A stretch of 62,488 bases of DNA, taken from assembly GCA_024195585.1 (NCBI GenBank), contig SWBL01000310.1, positions 1 through 62,488 on the forward strand. The letters are read 5' to 3'. The notes beneath the pieces are model-generated. The model was not told the origin of the DNA and searched no databases. It saw only the letters and a list, made by a program, of their open reading frames with translations. How positions within the stretch are numbered: the stretch's first letter is position 1; each line of letters starts with the position of its first letter. This DNA comes from Aureobasidium sp. EXF-3400. Lineage: Eukaryota > Ascomycota > Dothideomycetes > Dothideales > Saccotheciaceae. This document shows positions 20,080-31,700 of this stretch, one piece after another. The translations under genes were made by a program, and so were the position numbers.

Positions 20080-21741
20080 ATGAAATTAAAGCTATCGGCC
20101 AAGCCGGCCGACCCTAATGCGCCGCCATCAGTACCGCCAACACCTGCTGTCGCGACTCCCAGCTCTGGCGGCGGTTTCAAACTCAAGATCAAGAACTCGC
20201 AACCACCAACTCCTCAGAACGAGTCTACCCCCTCACAACTACCGCGTCCGGCTCAGTCAACAGCCTCTGCACTCCCAAAGAAGATCAAAAAGCCGAAGCA
20301 ACCCACCGATGATGCCAACAAGAAACGATCCGCTCAGGACGACATCTCTCCAGCTCCCAAACGTCCCACTATCAACACTCAAATCGCTCCAAAGAAGAAG
20401 TTCTCAATCAAGCTGGGTGGTGGTAGTGCTGGAGGACAAGACTCGGCCTCTTCAACTCCTACTCGTCTCAAGTTGAACGCGAGAAAGCAAAGCCTGGGCC
20501 CCAAGTCAATCTCGATCGTCTCGAGGAAATACGTACCCAAGCGACCTGTAGGTGTTGGTTACGACTCAGAAGCGAGTGATGCAGAAGACGATCCAGCTGT
20601 CGAGCAACAATGGGTTCTGCGCATGGCCCCAGGTCCAGACTGCGACTACTTGCGTGAAGCCATCACCAACAAGACACTGGGCGAGAAGGCAGAACAAGGC
20701 GGAGCTTATGTTAACATCAAGTTTCTGGACAAGGATCTGCGTCGCGCCATCGTGACCGTCAACAAGACAAACTACGCCGCCGTCATGGTCGATTTGCCGT
20801 GTATCATCGAAGGAATGAAGAGTTGGGATAAACGTGGATGGTGGAAAGTCGCCGATATCTGCCAGATGTTGCTAGTCTTGGGACCTACAGAAGGTGAGAC
20901 GACGGCCAAGTACGCCCCTCTGCCACGTGAAGTGGACAAGAACACATTCGCATACGCGCACGGCTTGACACCGCCAATGCACTGGGTCCGTAAGAGGCGC
21001 TTCAGGCAACGAGCCAGCTACAAGTCTGTCGAACATGTTGATGATGAAGTGGAACGTCTAATCAAAGCCGACGAACTGGTTGAGAAGTCAGGCGGTGTTG
21101 TTAAGTACGACATCGTCGACAACGACGCCCCTGATTCTGCAGTACAAGGAGACCAAGATATGGACTACTACGACGATGAGGATCCAGCCGATTATAGAAC
21201 GACGACCGAGGACGCCTTTGGTCAAGCCTACACTACAGAGCCCATGCAAGAGGAGGAAGACGACGAGGATCTGGAAGGCATGTTGGGTGCTGCTCTGTTC
21301 GACGAAGATATGGCAGACGCACCACCACTACCACCTGCCGATGCAGCCGCCGAGTTGAGCGCCGTGCAAACCACCATGGCCGAGGTCGAACCTGAAACCG
21401 AAGCACCAACTCCAGCAGCATCAGCCGAGACTCCTGCAGCAGCTCAAGAGGCATCAAGCGACGAAGACGACGATTCTGAAGAATCTGACGAGGACGAAGA
21501 TGAAGGACCTGATGCCATCGACGAAGAGATGGTGGCAGAACAGGCGGTACAAGCTCAAGTACGCGAGGAGATTGAGGATCTGGAGAAGGAGGTTGCGAAT
21601 GCGCGCGCTAACGTCGAGCGCTCTATGAACCCCATGCTCAGACAGCGTAACCTCAACAAGCTACAGAGTCTGGAGAGTGAATTGGCTATGAAGCGCAGAA
21701 ACTTTGGCATGGAGGTTGATGATGAAGACAACGAGGAGTGA
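20080..21741 (+). CDS. TAF7: TFIID subunit TAF7 (TAFII55 family)
   Basis: Single exon, 553 residues. A basic, Pro/Ser-rich N-terminus (1-165) leads into the TAFII55 N domain at about 180-340: EQQWVLRMAPGPDCDYLREA, AVMVDLPCIIEGMKSWDKRG and WWKVADICQMLLVL are diagnostic. The C-terminal third is highly acidic (DEDDDSEESDEDEDEG) and ends in a predicted helix (EEIEDLEKEVANARANVERS). In known TFIID, TAF7 binds the central domain of TAF1 and restrains it until initiation. The TAF1 gene lies 7 kb downstream on the same strand. Start ATG 20080 is the first in frame. Confidence 0.96.
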   Translation: MKLKLSAKPADPNAPPSVPPTPAVATPSSGGGFKLKIKNSQPPTPQNESTPSQLPRPAQSTASALPKKIKKPKQPTDDANKKRSAQDDISPAPKRPTINTQIAPKKKFSIKLGGGSAGGQDSASSTPTRLKLNARKQSLGPKSISIVSRKYVPKRPVGVGYDSEASDAEDDPAVEQQWVLRMAPGPDCDYLREAITNKTLGEKAEQGGAYVNIKFLDKDLRRAIVTVNKTNYAAVMVDLPCIIEGMKSWDKRGWWKVADICQMLLVLGPTEGETTAKYAPLPREVDKNTFAYAHGLTPPMHWVRKRRFRQRASYKSVEHVDDEVERLIKADELVEKSGGVVKYDIVDNDAPDSAVQGDQDMDYYDDEDPADYRTTTEDAFGQAYTTEPMQEEEDDEDLEGMLGAALFDEDMADAPPLPPADAAAELSAVQTTMAEVEPETEAPTPAASAETPAAAQEASSDEDDDSEESDEDEDEGPDAIDEEMVAEQAVQAQVREEIEDLEKEVANARANVERSMNPMLRQRNLNKLQSLESELAMKRRNFGMEVDDEDNEE

Positions 21742-22340
21742 TTGCCTCTCAAAAACTAATTGAGTCGACAACCTGGCTCTCTTTTTATTCTTTTTATGCT
21801 TCCTTTGCAGTCATTCTAGCGATGGAGTTAGGTTTGGTTTTGGAGGCCTCTCAGAACGTGAGACCCGTCTCGCATATGGTATTGCGCAACATGAGACAAC
21901 ATTTATAACCGGTTTCAATTCATGGAGCAATTGCTTTCGCATGCTCATATCATGCTCTCACCCCAGCGTATTTCTCTTCTCTTCTCTTCCCACTCAACAT
22001 TGGTCCCCTAGTCCTTGCCTCGTTTCCTCCTTCCTTCTATGTGAGTGCCTGTTTCCCTCGCACGCTCTTGCCGTTTCCTTCGTTCCTGATCGCTCCTCTC
22101 GCGGTCCCAACCTCAACTGGAAGGACAGGGTTACATTCAACATCCATCAAACACATCAAGTATTTCCCTCTACCATCAACTTCGGTGCGTGGTTACGCCA
22201 TCTCTGGACACAGCGCTCCCGTCACACATGTTTTTGGGCCGACTTGGAGACACTGGACACTATTATTGGCCCATTACATCTTGCTGGACTATCGATTATT
22301 CAACGGAAGCACTCTGGTTTAATCGAAAGGCTATGAATTG
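21742..22340. other. Intergenic region, no gene seen
   Basis: About 0.6 kb after TAF7, pyrimidine-rich at 21960-22090. Open frames here lack any recognisable or compositionally convincing protein. Confidence 0.35.
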
Positions 22341-22696
22341 GTACCATCTTGTCATACGACCACAAACAGGATATCAGACCATACACAGGGTATTCCAGGT
22401 ATGTTCACCTATTCATTATGGGCGTCGATAACTAATTATTCGCAGCTAGTCTGCACGTACTCGCCGCCGAAAATACGCATCAGGGTCACCCGCTCTACAT
22501 CTTCGAAGCTCGGACCATGCTCAGCGCTCTTGACACTTGCCTGGTTATCGGTCCTCTCTGGTTTCTTCACGACTAGCATCTACTCAAACCGGACGAAACG
22601 TACTGCTACAGCATCATGAGAAGAGCGGCCATTGATGTTGAGTGCTCTGATGCTCCAAGTTCCTTCCTCGTCGTGAGTCGCATTCTATTTGGATGA
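22341..22696 (+). pseudogene. Possible relic of an RTA1-like membrane protein gene
   Basis: A clean-looking intron at 22399-22445 (GTATGT..CTAATTATTCGCAG) joins 22341-22398 to a frame encoding GIPASLHVLAAE, PLYIFEARTMLSALDTCLVI and, after an in-frame TAG at 22574, HLLKPDE, ending with TGA at 22694. The spacing and hydrophobic pattern recall the last two membrane segments of RTA1-like lipid-translocating exporters (R-x-x-E..QG..E..Y.F.A..ML.AL..HP). No start codon or upstream segments were found. The similarity is from memory and weak, so this may be noncoding transcript only. Confidence 0.25.
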
Positions 22697-22726
22697 GTAC
22701 AGACCCAATTGAGCTAATTTTCATCA

Positions 22727-22807
22727 GGCGCTTTGGCTGAGTGGTTATAGCGATAGACTAGAAATCTATTTCCTTCGGGAGCAAGAGTTCGAATCTCTTA
22801 GGCGTCG
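22727..22807 (+). tRNA. tRNA-Ser (anticodon AGA)
   Basis: An 81-nt cloverleaf. The acceptor arms GGCGCTT and AGGCGTC pair over 7 bp with two G-U pairs, discriminator G at 22807. The anticodon arm ATAGA-CTAGAAA-TCTAT places AGA in the loop. A long variable arm with a TTCG loop is typical of class II tRNA-Ser. The T arm is AAGAG-TTCGAAT-CTCTT, and A box TGGCTGAGTGG and B box GTTCGAATC are present for Pol III. There is no intron; CCA is not encoded, as usual in nuclear genes. It decodes UCU. Confidence 0.93.
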
Positions 22808-24223
22808 ATACCTTTTGCTACCCAGTGAGCAGCATGCTGTTTTGATAGAATGGAAAGGGGGGAGGGGCGAGAGTCTGCCGGTAGGTTTGTCACTACGTTT
22901 TGGCTCAGACCAGATAGGAGGGAGGGATGAGTAAGGAGCTTGGGTTAGATGACGTGAAAGCAAGGGTAGAGGGTATTAGGATAACCGCTAGAACCGATAT
23001 AACAGTACTACTTACCTTCAGTCGCCGTGTCGCCGTCGGCGCATCGCTTACCGTGCAGTTGCTCTGTCCGTAAAAAAAGGCAAAGCTTTGATGTTAGAGA
23101 CCAGAACACGCCAAGCCAAAAGCACCTACTTCATATAGCATTAAACTCCATAGATCGCCTAGACTGTCAAAACAAGGAAAGCCGAAGGGGGGAGAAACAA
23201 CAGCAACGGCTGCTCTCCGGGATCGGGAACAGAAAATAGGGTTTCGCAAGCATTAACCTCCAAAAACTGGCGAGACTGGGCTGTTGTGCTTTCCCTGACA
23301 CATGGTTGGCCGGTTAGAGGGACAACGAAAGAGAAGGAAAACTAGATTTGGTTCTAGAGAGTATGGAGAAATGACCTTGACGAGGTGGAATGATGGAATG
23401 TAATGCACGGCTCGCTCTACCTTCCTTAGTAGCATATAGTCCAACGTAATGCAGAGTAAAAAGAGACGAGATGGAAGGATAGGAGGGAACGAGAAACTAA
23501 AACCGAAACCTGTTGTTGCATGAAGGTAAAGGCAAAGCTGCTTCTTGCTTTGGGATCGTGAAGTCAAACGAACATGACATATACGAGAGGGGAAGGTCCA
23601 TGGTCAGAAAGAGGTAAAAGCATGAGTGTGAAGTAGCACTGTAGCAGGAGTCACAAGGTTGCCCGTCGGGTTTCAAGCGGAGTGGTGTTCTGGCGGATCA
23701 TCTGCTTTGGGATCGCAGGCCGCCCGCCCATCTCGGGCCGGGGATCATATAGATGGGAGTGTTTCTGACTCCTGCACCACCAACACGAGCGTGGCGTCTA
23801 CCTCTAGTAGAAACAGTGATGATGCACACATGTTGACCAAAGTCTATGGATAAAGTCTTGAGGTGTCGGTTTGAATTGTCGAAATGAATCCCAACGCCTG
23901 AAATAGCCAGCGCGCCTTGGGTATATGTGTACGGTAATAATAGCTTAAAATAGTGTAGATAGGAAACAGAATGTACCACGAGAGGTCCGGGTTCATGTCA
24001 AACGGAGGACCAGTCATCTCTCGTCGTGTTTCCCGGATGAAAGTGTTGTCCCAAGATTGTAGCGGTTGGTGGCTGCTTCATCGCATGTGGCTGCATTCCC
24101 CTCCCCTACCAGAGAGGCCCAATGATTGCAGAAATGCGGGTCTATCATTCGTGTTGTTTTCTGCCCAAGCAGATCGTAAGGCGTTATGGCGTGTGGGGAT
24201 GTTGAACAGCAATGCATGCATGT
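22808..24223. other. Intergenic region, no gene seen
   Basis: 1.4 kb between the tRNA and the stop of the minus-strand coiled-coil gene; probably that gene's 3' UTR plus spacer. Short frames on both strands show no family resemblance. Confidence 0.4.
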
Positions 24224-26269
24224 CTACTTAGCGTCATTCATCTCAACATCAGGAAAACCCCCATGGTGATGAATCATACTACGTTCTCCGTCGATCAGAG
24301 GTTTGGGTCCCTCATGTCCCCCATGTCCACCATGTCCGCGATTTGCTTCCTTCGTAGTGTCGGTTTCAACCATGGCTTCAATCTTTACCGGTGGCGCAGC
24401 GCGGGTGTCGTCCGGCTTGGGGAAGAACTGTTGCGCCATGCTTTGTATGCCAGTGTTCTCGATGCCGTGAGGGAAAACCTTACGCATCGTCTCCTGATGG
24501 CGATCCAGAATGCTAGTGTCGCCGTCCGTAGCATTCCCATCAACGCTTGGACTGGCAGCGCTCATTTCCCCTGCATCATGCTCTGAAGCAGAATAGGATT
24601 TGTGGTTCGTGTCTTCAGAATTCGCCGAAGTCTCCTTGTTGTTGGCCCGTTCCGCCTCCTTCTTCGCGTGCACCTTTTTGAGATTCATGGCACTGCTCAC
24701 ACTGCGCATATCCGGTCGTCCATCCTTGCGTATTAAGACACCATCTGCGTTGCGTACAGGCTTGGTGCGGGTTTTCTTGGTCGGGTGGTTCGAGGAGGCT
24801 ACATCGGCGGTTGTGGTGATAGGCATGAAGTGCGGGTCAGGATACATGCCAGCATTTGTCTCGCTCGGTTGTTCGGAAGATTGCACCGGTCCTCCATGAG
24901 GTTCTGACGGGTTCAGTATCTGAACAGTGTCAGGACGCGCCTCCCATTCTGGTGTAGCGCGATCGCTGTCTGCGCCTCCACTTTTGCGTCCAGCGGACCT
25001 TCTTCCTCCTCTTCCTCTTCTCGGGCTGCCTCGTCCCCTGTCTATGATTGATCCTGGTCCCTGACGCCATGGGTCCTCTGGTGCAGATTCCAGATCCGAT
25101 GCAAACTGGACGAAACGTAGAGGGTTGGTTGGTGGAGGCACACTTCCGGCAGAATCGGTGGATGGGTTCTGTGTCGATTGCAAGGTAGGAACCGTGGGTA
25201 ATGAATCACCGGAGACAGACTGGTAAGGCGACGAATTATGTGCGGGGCTTTGCTGGTCGTAAGTCCGGGGCATCAAAGGAGCAAGTCGCTGTCTTTTTGG
25301 CGATCCAGGTGTCGTCGACTCAAAGGAAGGCTCTGAGATCAACCGCTTTGGTGCAGTGTTCGCGTTGACTGCTGCCCATCCACTGCCAGGTGCTGGCGCC
25401 TCAATCTGTGGCGAGGAACCGATCATAGGTCCCGAAGGTGGAGGAGCGATCGCGCCAGCAGGACGCCATGAAGAGAGGGGAGTGTTCTGATCGATCGAGC
25501 GAATTCCAGGAAGTGTCCGCGACTCTGATTGTACACGAGGATCAGGCAGCTCAACATTGGGGGCTATTGGAGCAGGGAGACGATTTTCCATAGGTGTCTG
25601 GTAGAGCAGCGGTCTTTGGTCTAGCGCAGAAGGCGTGTTTATGGCGAATCCAGCTACCGGGGCTGATGCATGGCTCACCTGCTCGTGGCCAATATGTTCC
25701 GATTGAGGTGCACTATTGGCTCCAGGTGATCCGTGACGCTCAAGACGTCTCACTTGGCTCCTCAGGATATCCAACTGCATCTTAAGACCAGCAATCTCAT
25801 TTGTCTTGGCTGAGACCTTCTGGAATTCTTGTGTTAGAATGTCGACTTCACTGTTGTCAGGATGTTGCTGTTCCGAACGTGCTCGCAATTCATGTCTAAC
25901 TTCGTCAACAACGGCATAGATGTTTCTCTGTTCATGACGCAAAGCTTCTATGGTGCTGTCCATGCGTGCCATCTGGTGTCGCTGGTTTTCAATTTCTTGT
26001 CTTTGTTCCTCGAGTATCTGGCTGTGGACATGGAGCTGAGACTGCAGCGAAGATTGAAGTTGAGAAATGATTCCATCTTGAGCAGCTGGATGTTGTTGGG
26101 ATAACGAGGGTAGCTGTACTGAAGTTGCATTTCGCGGTTGCAATGGTTCGGAAGGAAGCAGAAGAGAATCGCGTGGACCTGGCAGCATAGTAGATGGTGC
26201 TAATTGCCTTGGCTCACTGTCGACAAGACCGCCGGCGGGCAATGCATCAGGCCGATGCTCGTCTAGCAT
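24224..26269 (-). CDS. Unrecognised Pro/Ser/Gln-rich protein with N-terminal coiled coil
   Basis: 681 residues from ATG 26269. I do not recognise the family. Residues about 67-185 form a long coiled coil (SSLQSQLHVHSQILEEQRQE continuing with heptads). Residues about 190-500 are disordered and rich in Pro, Ser and Gln, with an RG-rich patch (RGRGSPRRGRGGRR) and a basic SPKRQR segment. A compact charged block near 508-540 (VLIRKDGRPDMRSVSSAMNL then KVHAKKEAER) looks conserved and structured. The C-terminus has a His/Gly stretch (HGGHGGHEG). The frame is open further upstream, but only from a GTG and across what looks like a leader intron (26346-26432, GTAAGT..CTACAG); no ATG precedes it, so 26269 is preferred. 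Probably nuclear, by composition. Confidence 0.75.
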   Translation of the reverse strand: MLDEHRPDALPAGGLVDSEPRQLAPSTMLPGPRDSLLLPSEPLQPRNATSVQLPSLSQQHPAAQDGIISQLQSSLQSQLHVHSQILEEQRQEIENQRHQMARMDSTIEALRHEQRNIYAVVDEVRHELRARSEQQHPDNSEVDILTQEFQKVSAKTNEIAGLKMQLDILRSQVRRLERHGSPGANSAPQSEHIGHEQVSHASAPVAGFAINTPSALDQRPLLYQTPMENRLPAPIAPNVELPDPRVQSESRTLPGIRSIDQNTPLSSWRPAGAIAPPPSGPMIGSSPQIEAPAPGSGWAAVNANTAPKRLISEPSFESTTPGSPKRQRLAPLMPRTYDQQSPAHNSSPYQSVSGDSLPTVPTLQSTQNPSTDSAGSVPPPTNPLRFVQFASDLESAPEDPWRQGPGSIIDRGRGSPRRGRGGRRSAGRKSGGADSDRATPEWEARPDTVQILNPSEPHGGPVQSSEQPSETNAGMYPDPHFMPITTTADVASSNHPTKKTRTKPVRNADGVLIRKDGRPDMRSVSSAMNLKKVHAKKEAERANNKETSANSEDTNHKSYSASEHDAGEMSAASPSVDGNATDGDTSILDRHQETMRKVFPHGIENTGIQSMAQQFFPKPDDTRAAPPVKIEAMVETDTTKEANRGHGGHGGHEGPKPLIDGERSMIHHHGGFPDVEMNDAK

Positions 26270-28719
26270 GGCCTTGTGTGGTTCCACCTCCAAAACAGTA
26301 CTGGTTATTGATAAAGATTGGGCGAGCTCGAGTGTTTCGCGCAGTCTGTAGGCATCGATATGTAAGTATCCAGAGTGGAGGAAACAAAAGGAACAGAGAG
26401 GCGTAAGTGCGACAGGAGGGAACAACACTTACTCGGACCCGGGTTCTGGAAGTCTTAATGCCAAGTATTAATCCGTAGCAAAGAAAGCGCGAGAGTGGCT
26501 GGATCTGAGTATATGGGGGAGAGATAGGTTAATTAGCAGATGCGCGCAGCAGGGTAAGTAGGGCTCCGTTATTGTTTTAGTTGATTAATATTATGCAAGT
26601 CTTTTTTGACTTTGCTAGGCAAATTTGGAATAGATTGCGCTAGGACGATGAAGGGAAGAAATGAAGACTCGAGTCGATAGGGTGGAAACTGCCGCAGCGG
26701 CGCAGCCGAAGCAATGGTACATATCGAGTAATTAAAACTGGTGAGACTTTCCCATATAGATCTGTGCCGTACGTCGGTCTAGGCTGGCCGATAGCGCAGG
26801 TTGATGATGGCTTTGTGCGAGCCGCGGACGCCCGCCCGTCGAATACAAGAAGAATGCCGCCCTGTCAATAATAATCATAGTAGGCAGCAGAGCCGTTGGA
26901 GGTCGGTCAGCAACTGTCCAGCTCGCTCCTGTAAAGACGCGGACGGAGGGATGCGAAAGGGGGTCTGTTGTATTGATTTGCGGCGAGCACATATATGCGC
27001 TCCGCTCACAGGGCGGTACTCTTGCTTGTTCGTTACGTTGGTCTCGTCGCGTTCTCTAGCGACCGCACACACCAGAGCCAAACCCTATCGAATTGTCAAC
27101 GTATGCGATGTTATGTCACCGTCGACCGAGTTCAAATACGGATGCCGCTTGGGGCCGGCAGTCGTCACTTGACACGACGCGAGGTGGTAGGCGAGCCTAA
27201 GACTCTAAGTGGTTCTCGGAAGCTTCGTAAACGGATATAAGTTTGGCTTTTTTGACGTTAAACCGATGTGAAAGGCTGTTCAGTAATCACCAAGTGGGCA
27301 CAAGATGACTCGTCAAAAGTTAGCCAACATTCCTTCGAGGTGGGCGGATGGAAATGCGCCACAGCGATGGAAGTATTAGTGCTTGAAGTTTGAACAACGG
27401 TACAAGACCTTGAGTATGATGCGAGTCGCTACCAAAACACGATTACACGATTATTTTAGTCGAGGGAGCGGCGCTGACGGAGAGAGTAAAACGTAGCGGC
27501 CGATCCCTGTCATGTCTCAAGTCTCCCAAGTCTCAGCTTGGTACGAGAGCGAGCACTCTTCTACGGTCATCGAATTACATGCCTCGAGGCCTGCCCTACT
27601 TTTACTTGAATGTATGGAAGTACAAGAGTACACGGGTAGCACATGCGTCAAGGATGATAGCATAGCCGCGGAGAAGGGAACCGAAGGGCCCAGCCTTCTT
27701 GCATGTTTCCTCTATTAGAAGCCTATGTGCATAAGAATAGTGGTTGGTGTGGTCCGTACTTCTCAAGCGGTTAAAGTCAAGCCAACTGGAAAATCATCAC
27801 GCGGTATATAGATTTGACCCGCTCATCTTGCATGCGACTACTGTATCGTGCAGGCGGGCGAACGAGATACGGCAGACCGTTGTAGTGGAGATATGACTCG
27901 AAGAGAAGATACAACGCTGGCGCGCATATGTGCATGTATTCGCGAGAAGACGTGAGATTAGATAGCTGCAATGAAGCGGTTTTCGCAAGTCTTGAGGCTC
28001 CTGGCTGGATCTGCTATCTGACATGTTCCGGACTGCAATGCGGTGGTGGTACAGAGCTTAGAAGAGCTAGATGTAATTGATTTGTGCTCTCAGACAGAAA
28101 GATTATTCTGGACGCTTTGTGGTGAGACATATCAGCAATGTGAGCCAGCGGCACGGTTCAGGAGAAGCGGCCATATCCATCTTGGCCTGCGTAGTCAGGC
28201 GTACAGGATACCGTATTGCAGAGGTTGGACCACATAGGGCTGTCTATCCAAACGTCCGATTAGTGATGCAGCACGACTCGGGAGTGACAATTTGAATAGG
28301 GCAAAGTATTATTGCTTGTGCACGCCTTATTCGAGCCTCAGGTTTCGGCTTCGGAAGCGTCGAGCGGGCGATCCAGAAAGCTTGGCATCTCCGACGCGCG
28401 AAGGCAGTTGCGGGCAAGCAGCACCTCGTCACTTTGACAAGAAGCGCTTCCACCACGACCACGTCCGCCGAAAGCCAGGGAAGGCACTACTCACTCCGCG
28501 CAAACCTCGCGACCGTCAACTAATCACCTTGTACGCCGCGCCGCCACTCCGTCACCGTTACCACGTATCCGCGACGACTTCATCAACTGCATCTCATCAC
28601 ACTCGCCTTCACTTGCCTGCCAGCGCCAGCACGCTACACGCATGGCGCATCGTCCTGCTCTCTAGAAAAGTGCTCGGCGACCTATTCCATCATCCACGAA
28701 CCGCTTCAGCGCGCCCAGC
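26270..28719. promoter_or_regulatory. Long divergent upstream region between the coiled-coil gene and TAF1
   Basis: 2.45 kb, the longest apparently empty stretch in the window. It includes the probable leader intron of the minus gene at 26346-26432 and a C-rich stretch at 28440-28719, presumably TAF1's promoter and leader. I saw no 5S rRNA, tRNA or convincing ORF. Confidence 0.4.
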
Positions 28720-31700
28720 ATGCCACACGCCATCGATGAATTCGAGCTTCAGGATCAGGCTGACGAAGCCGAAATCGCTCGTCTTCTCAACGATGAGAAT
28801 CCGAGTAACAACACCTTGAACTTCGACCGCGATCTGGAAGTGGGAGAGAAGGCCGACGATGCCATCGACTTTGAGGACATCAGCGACGACGATCTGCCCG
28901 AAGACGAAACTAGTGTCAAACCAAAGGTCGAAAGTTCGCCCGCCGATGGCCTTGTGGCCCAGCCTGATGCGACAGCCGAACAAGCCGAGAACCAGGATGA
29001 CCTTTTCGGCTTTGAGGATGACTTGTTTGGAGACGACAATGATGATGTTCAAGATGCGAAGCCCGATGTTTCTCAATCCTTCGACCAGACACAGAAAAAT
29101 GATTTTGCCAACCCGCTTCCGTCTGTCAGCCATGGCAGCCTTGCCCTCCCTTCCAAGCCGACTATCGCTCTACCAGGCGCTTACACATCTCTCGCTCTGC
29201 CTCAAATGTCTGACGATCTTATCGAAGACGAGCAAATGGTAGATGTAGATGTGGTCGAAGAGCAGGATGACGAAGAAGACGAGGACTGGCTACGGCAGAA
29301 AGCTCTTTTTGCGGCCATGGAGCAAGAAAGAGTCGAGCGAAGCAGAAGAGGAGGATCTTACGAGCCGCCAACTGCTCCGGAAACGGAAATGGAAGTCTTC
29401 TATTCTATCTGGCCGTCTTACGATCCAGAAGAGCGTCCTCGTTTCACCGAACTGTTCCCCCCAAGGCGAGGTATCTACGGTTGGAAGACTCCTGTCAAGC
29501 CTCCAAAGCCCGTACAACCAACCAAGCTCAATCTTGATCTTCAACATGACCAAGAGAAGAGCTTCAGGCTCTTGGGTGCTGCTACCATGGGGAAACATGC
29601 GAGAGACGGAGCTGGTGAGCAACTGGGTGTCATTCGTGTTGAGGATACTTCTACCAAACAAGAAAACACCGAAGATGTCATTGATCTAGATGAGATCGAT
29701 CCCAATGAGCGAATTGGCGGTGTTTCGTGGCAAGACTTGACAGTACTTTGCGAGGACTGGGATATGGCGAGCGCCGCATCCTCACCTGGCCACTATTCTC
29801 TCGTGGATAGTGGTGTCGATATGGGACGAGACTCGCACTCACCTCCTGCAGCCAAGCGCAAGATTCCTGGTTTTGATCTGGAGGAGCCGACCGCGAAAAA
29901 GCTCAAGGTCGTTGGGTTTGACCTGAAAGCTGCAGTCGCTATATCACACACATATCCTTCCCTTGACGAGCCCGAGCGTGCAACTGCATACATCGCCAAG
30001 CGAGTCACCCTCGACATGAACGATCCTGGTCTTTTGTTAGACGAAAATGCCCCTGCGACTCAACCTAAGAGATTGCGTCATGTGCCTGGCGACATGCGTC
30101 GGGAAACCAGGACTGCAATGGCTCGTGACATGACCAAGAGGTACAACATTTCTAACGACGAAGCATACGAAGCCCTCAAAGAGAACCATCAGCATAAAGT
30201 TCGCAGTACGCTCGGAAGTATGGCTGTTGAGCACAGTCTGCCCGCCACCAAACTGCAGTTCCCTTTCTACAGAGTCAGTTTGGACGACAAACAGAAGCGC
30301 GCATTCCACCGTCCTCTGTTCTCAGGTGAGAGACCCAACAGAACCATCACGTTCAGCAAGCCCAAACGACTCAAGAGAAAAGAGATGCGCGGCAAGGATA
30401 TCGCAACTCTCTTTGCAAAGTCCGAGGACTTGTCTATGGCCGACAACTCGAGTGCGCTGCTTCTCGAATATTCCGAAGAACACCCCGTTATGCTTTCCAA
30501 TTTTGGTATGGGCAACCGTCTGATCAACTACTACAGAAGAAAAGATGCCGAAGACTCTTCCAGACCAAAGGAAGAGATCGGTGAAACCCAAGTTCTGTTG
30601 CCACAAGATCGTAGTCCATTCGCAAACTTTGGTCAGGTCGATCCTGGAGAAATGGTACCTACCATACACAACGGTCTCTACAGGGCACCCGTCTTCCGCC
30701 ATGAAGGAAAATCGAACGATTTCTTGGTCATCTGCAACGAGACACACAAGAACGGCAAGAAGTACTACATACGCAACATAGAAAATCTCTATGCTGTCGG
30801 TCAGCAATTCCCTTCCGTGGAAGTCCCTGGCGAGCATTCCAGAAAGGTCACGGATGCGGCCAAACGTCGTCTGCGCGCAATTTCTTATCGCGTGTTCAAG
30901 AAGAGCGTCGATCCTGCTATCAGAGGTCAGCCCCTTACTAATGAAGTCGTCAAGGCTCATCTCCCTGGCAGTGATGTCGGCCAGAACCGTGGTAAAATGC
31001 GTGAATTTATGCAATACGACAAGAACAACCAGCTGTGGCATCTCAAGGCAGGTGACTCTGTTCCAGACTCAGAGACTCTTCGTGGATGGATCAAGCCAGA
31101 AGACATCTGTGTTCTTGACTCGATGCAAGTCGGCGTACAATATCTCAAGGACCTCGGTCTCAAGAAAGAGGATGACGAGAATGAGGAAGACGACACCAAG
31201 GAAGGCACAAACGTTGAGCTCAAGCTTGCCCCTTGGAATACGACCAAGAACTTCCTCAATGCATGCCAAGGAAAAGCAATGCTCCAGTTGCATGGCGAGG
31301 GCGATCCGTCTGGCAGAGGCGAAGCATTCAGCTTCATCAAAACTTCCATGAAGGGTGGTTTCAGAGCACAAGGCGAGAGTATCGAAGAACGTCTTGACGC
31401 CAAACGACTCAAAGAGAATGGAGGCCACAGCTACAATGTAGCCAAGCAACAAAGAGCTTACGACGAATCAATCCGTCGCATATGGAAGACTCAGCATGAG
31501 AGTCTTTCATCACACATGGAGAACTCGGAGGGCGAGGCTGATGTCGACGACGAACCCGAACCAGCACAAAATTTAAGAGCCGGTACACCTCGATCGTCTA
31601 TCGGAACGTCTGTATACGGCAACAACAGACGTGACGATGAGTCTGCAAGTCAGTTCAGTCGCAATAGTATGAGTCAGAACAACAAGTTCATGACGATCAA

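Noticed and set aside
26270..26428. N-terminal extension of the coiled-coil gene
   Set aside because: It opens only from GTG and crosses a segment that looks like a leader intron; ATG 26269 is the first ATG in the acceptor exon.
28292..28819. Plus-strand frame of about 175 codons upstream of and overlapping TAF1
   Set aside because: Out of frame with TAF1 and compositionally like a leader; TAF1's own N-terminus is the real coding frame there.
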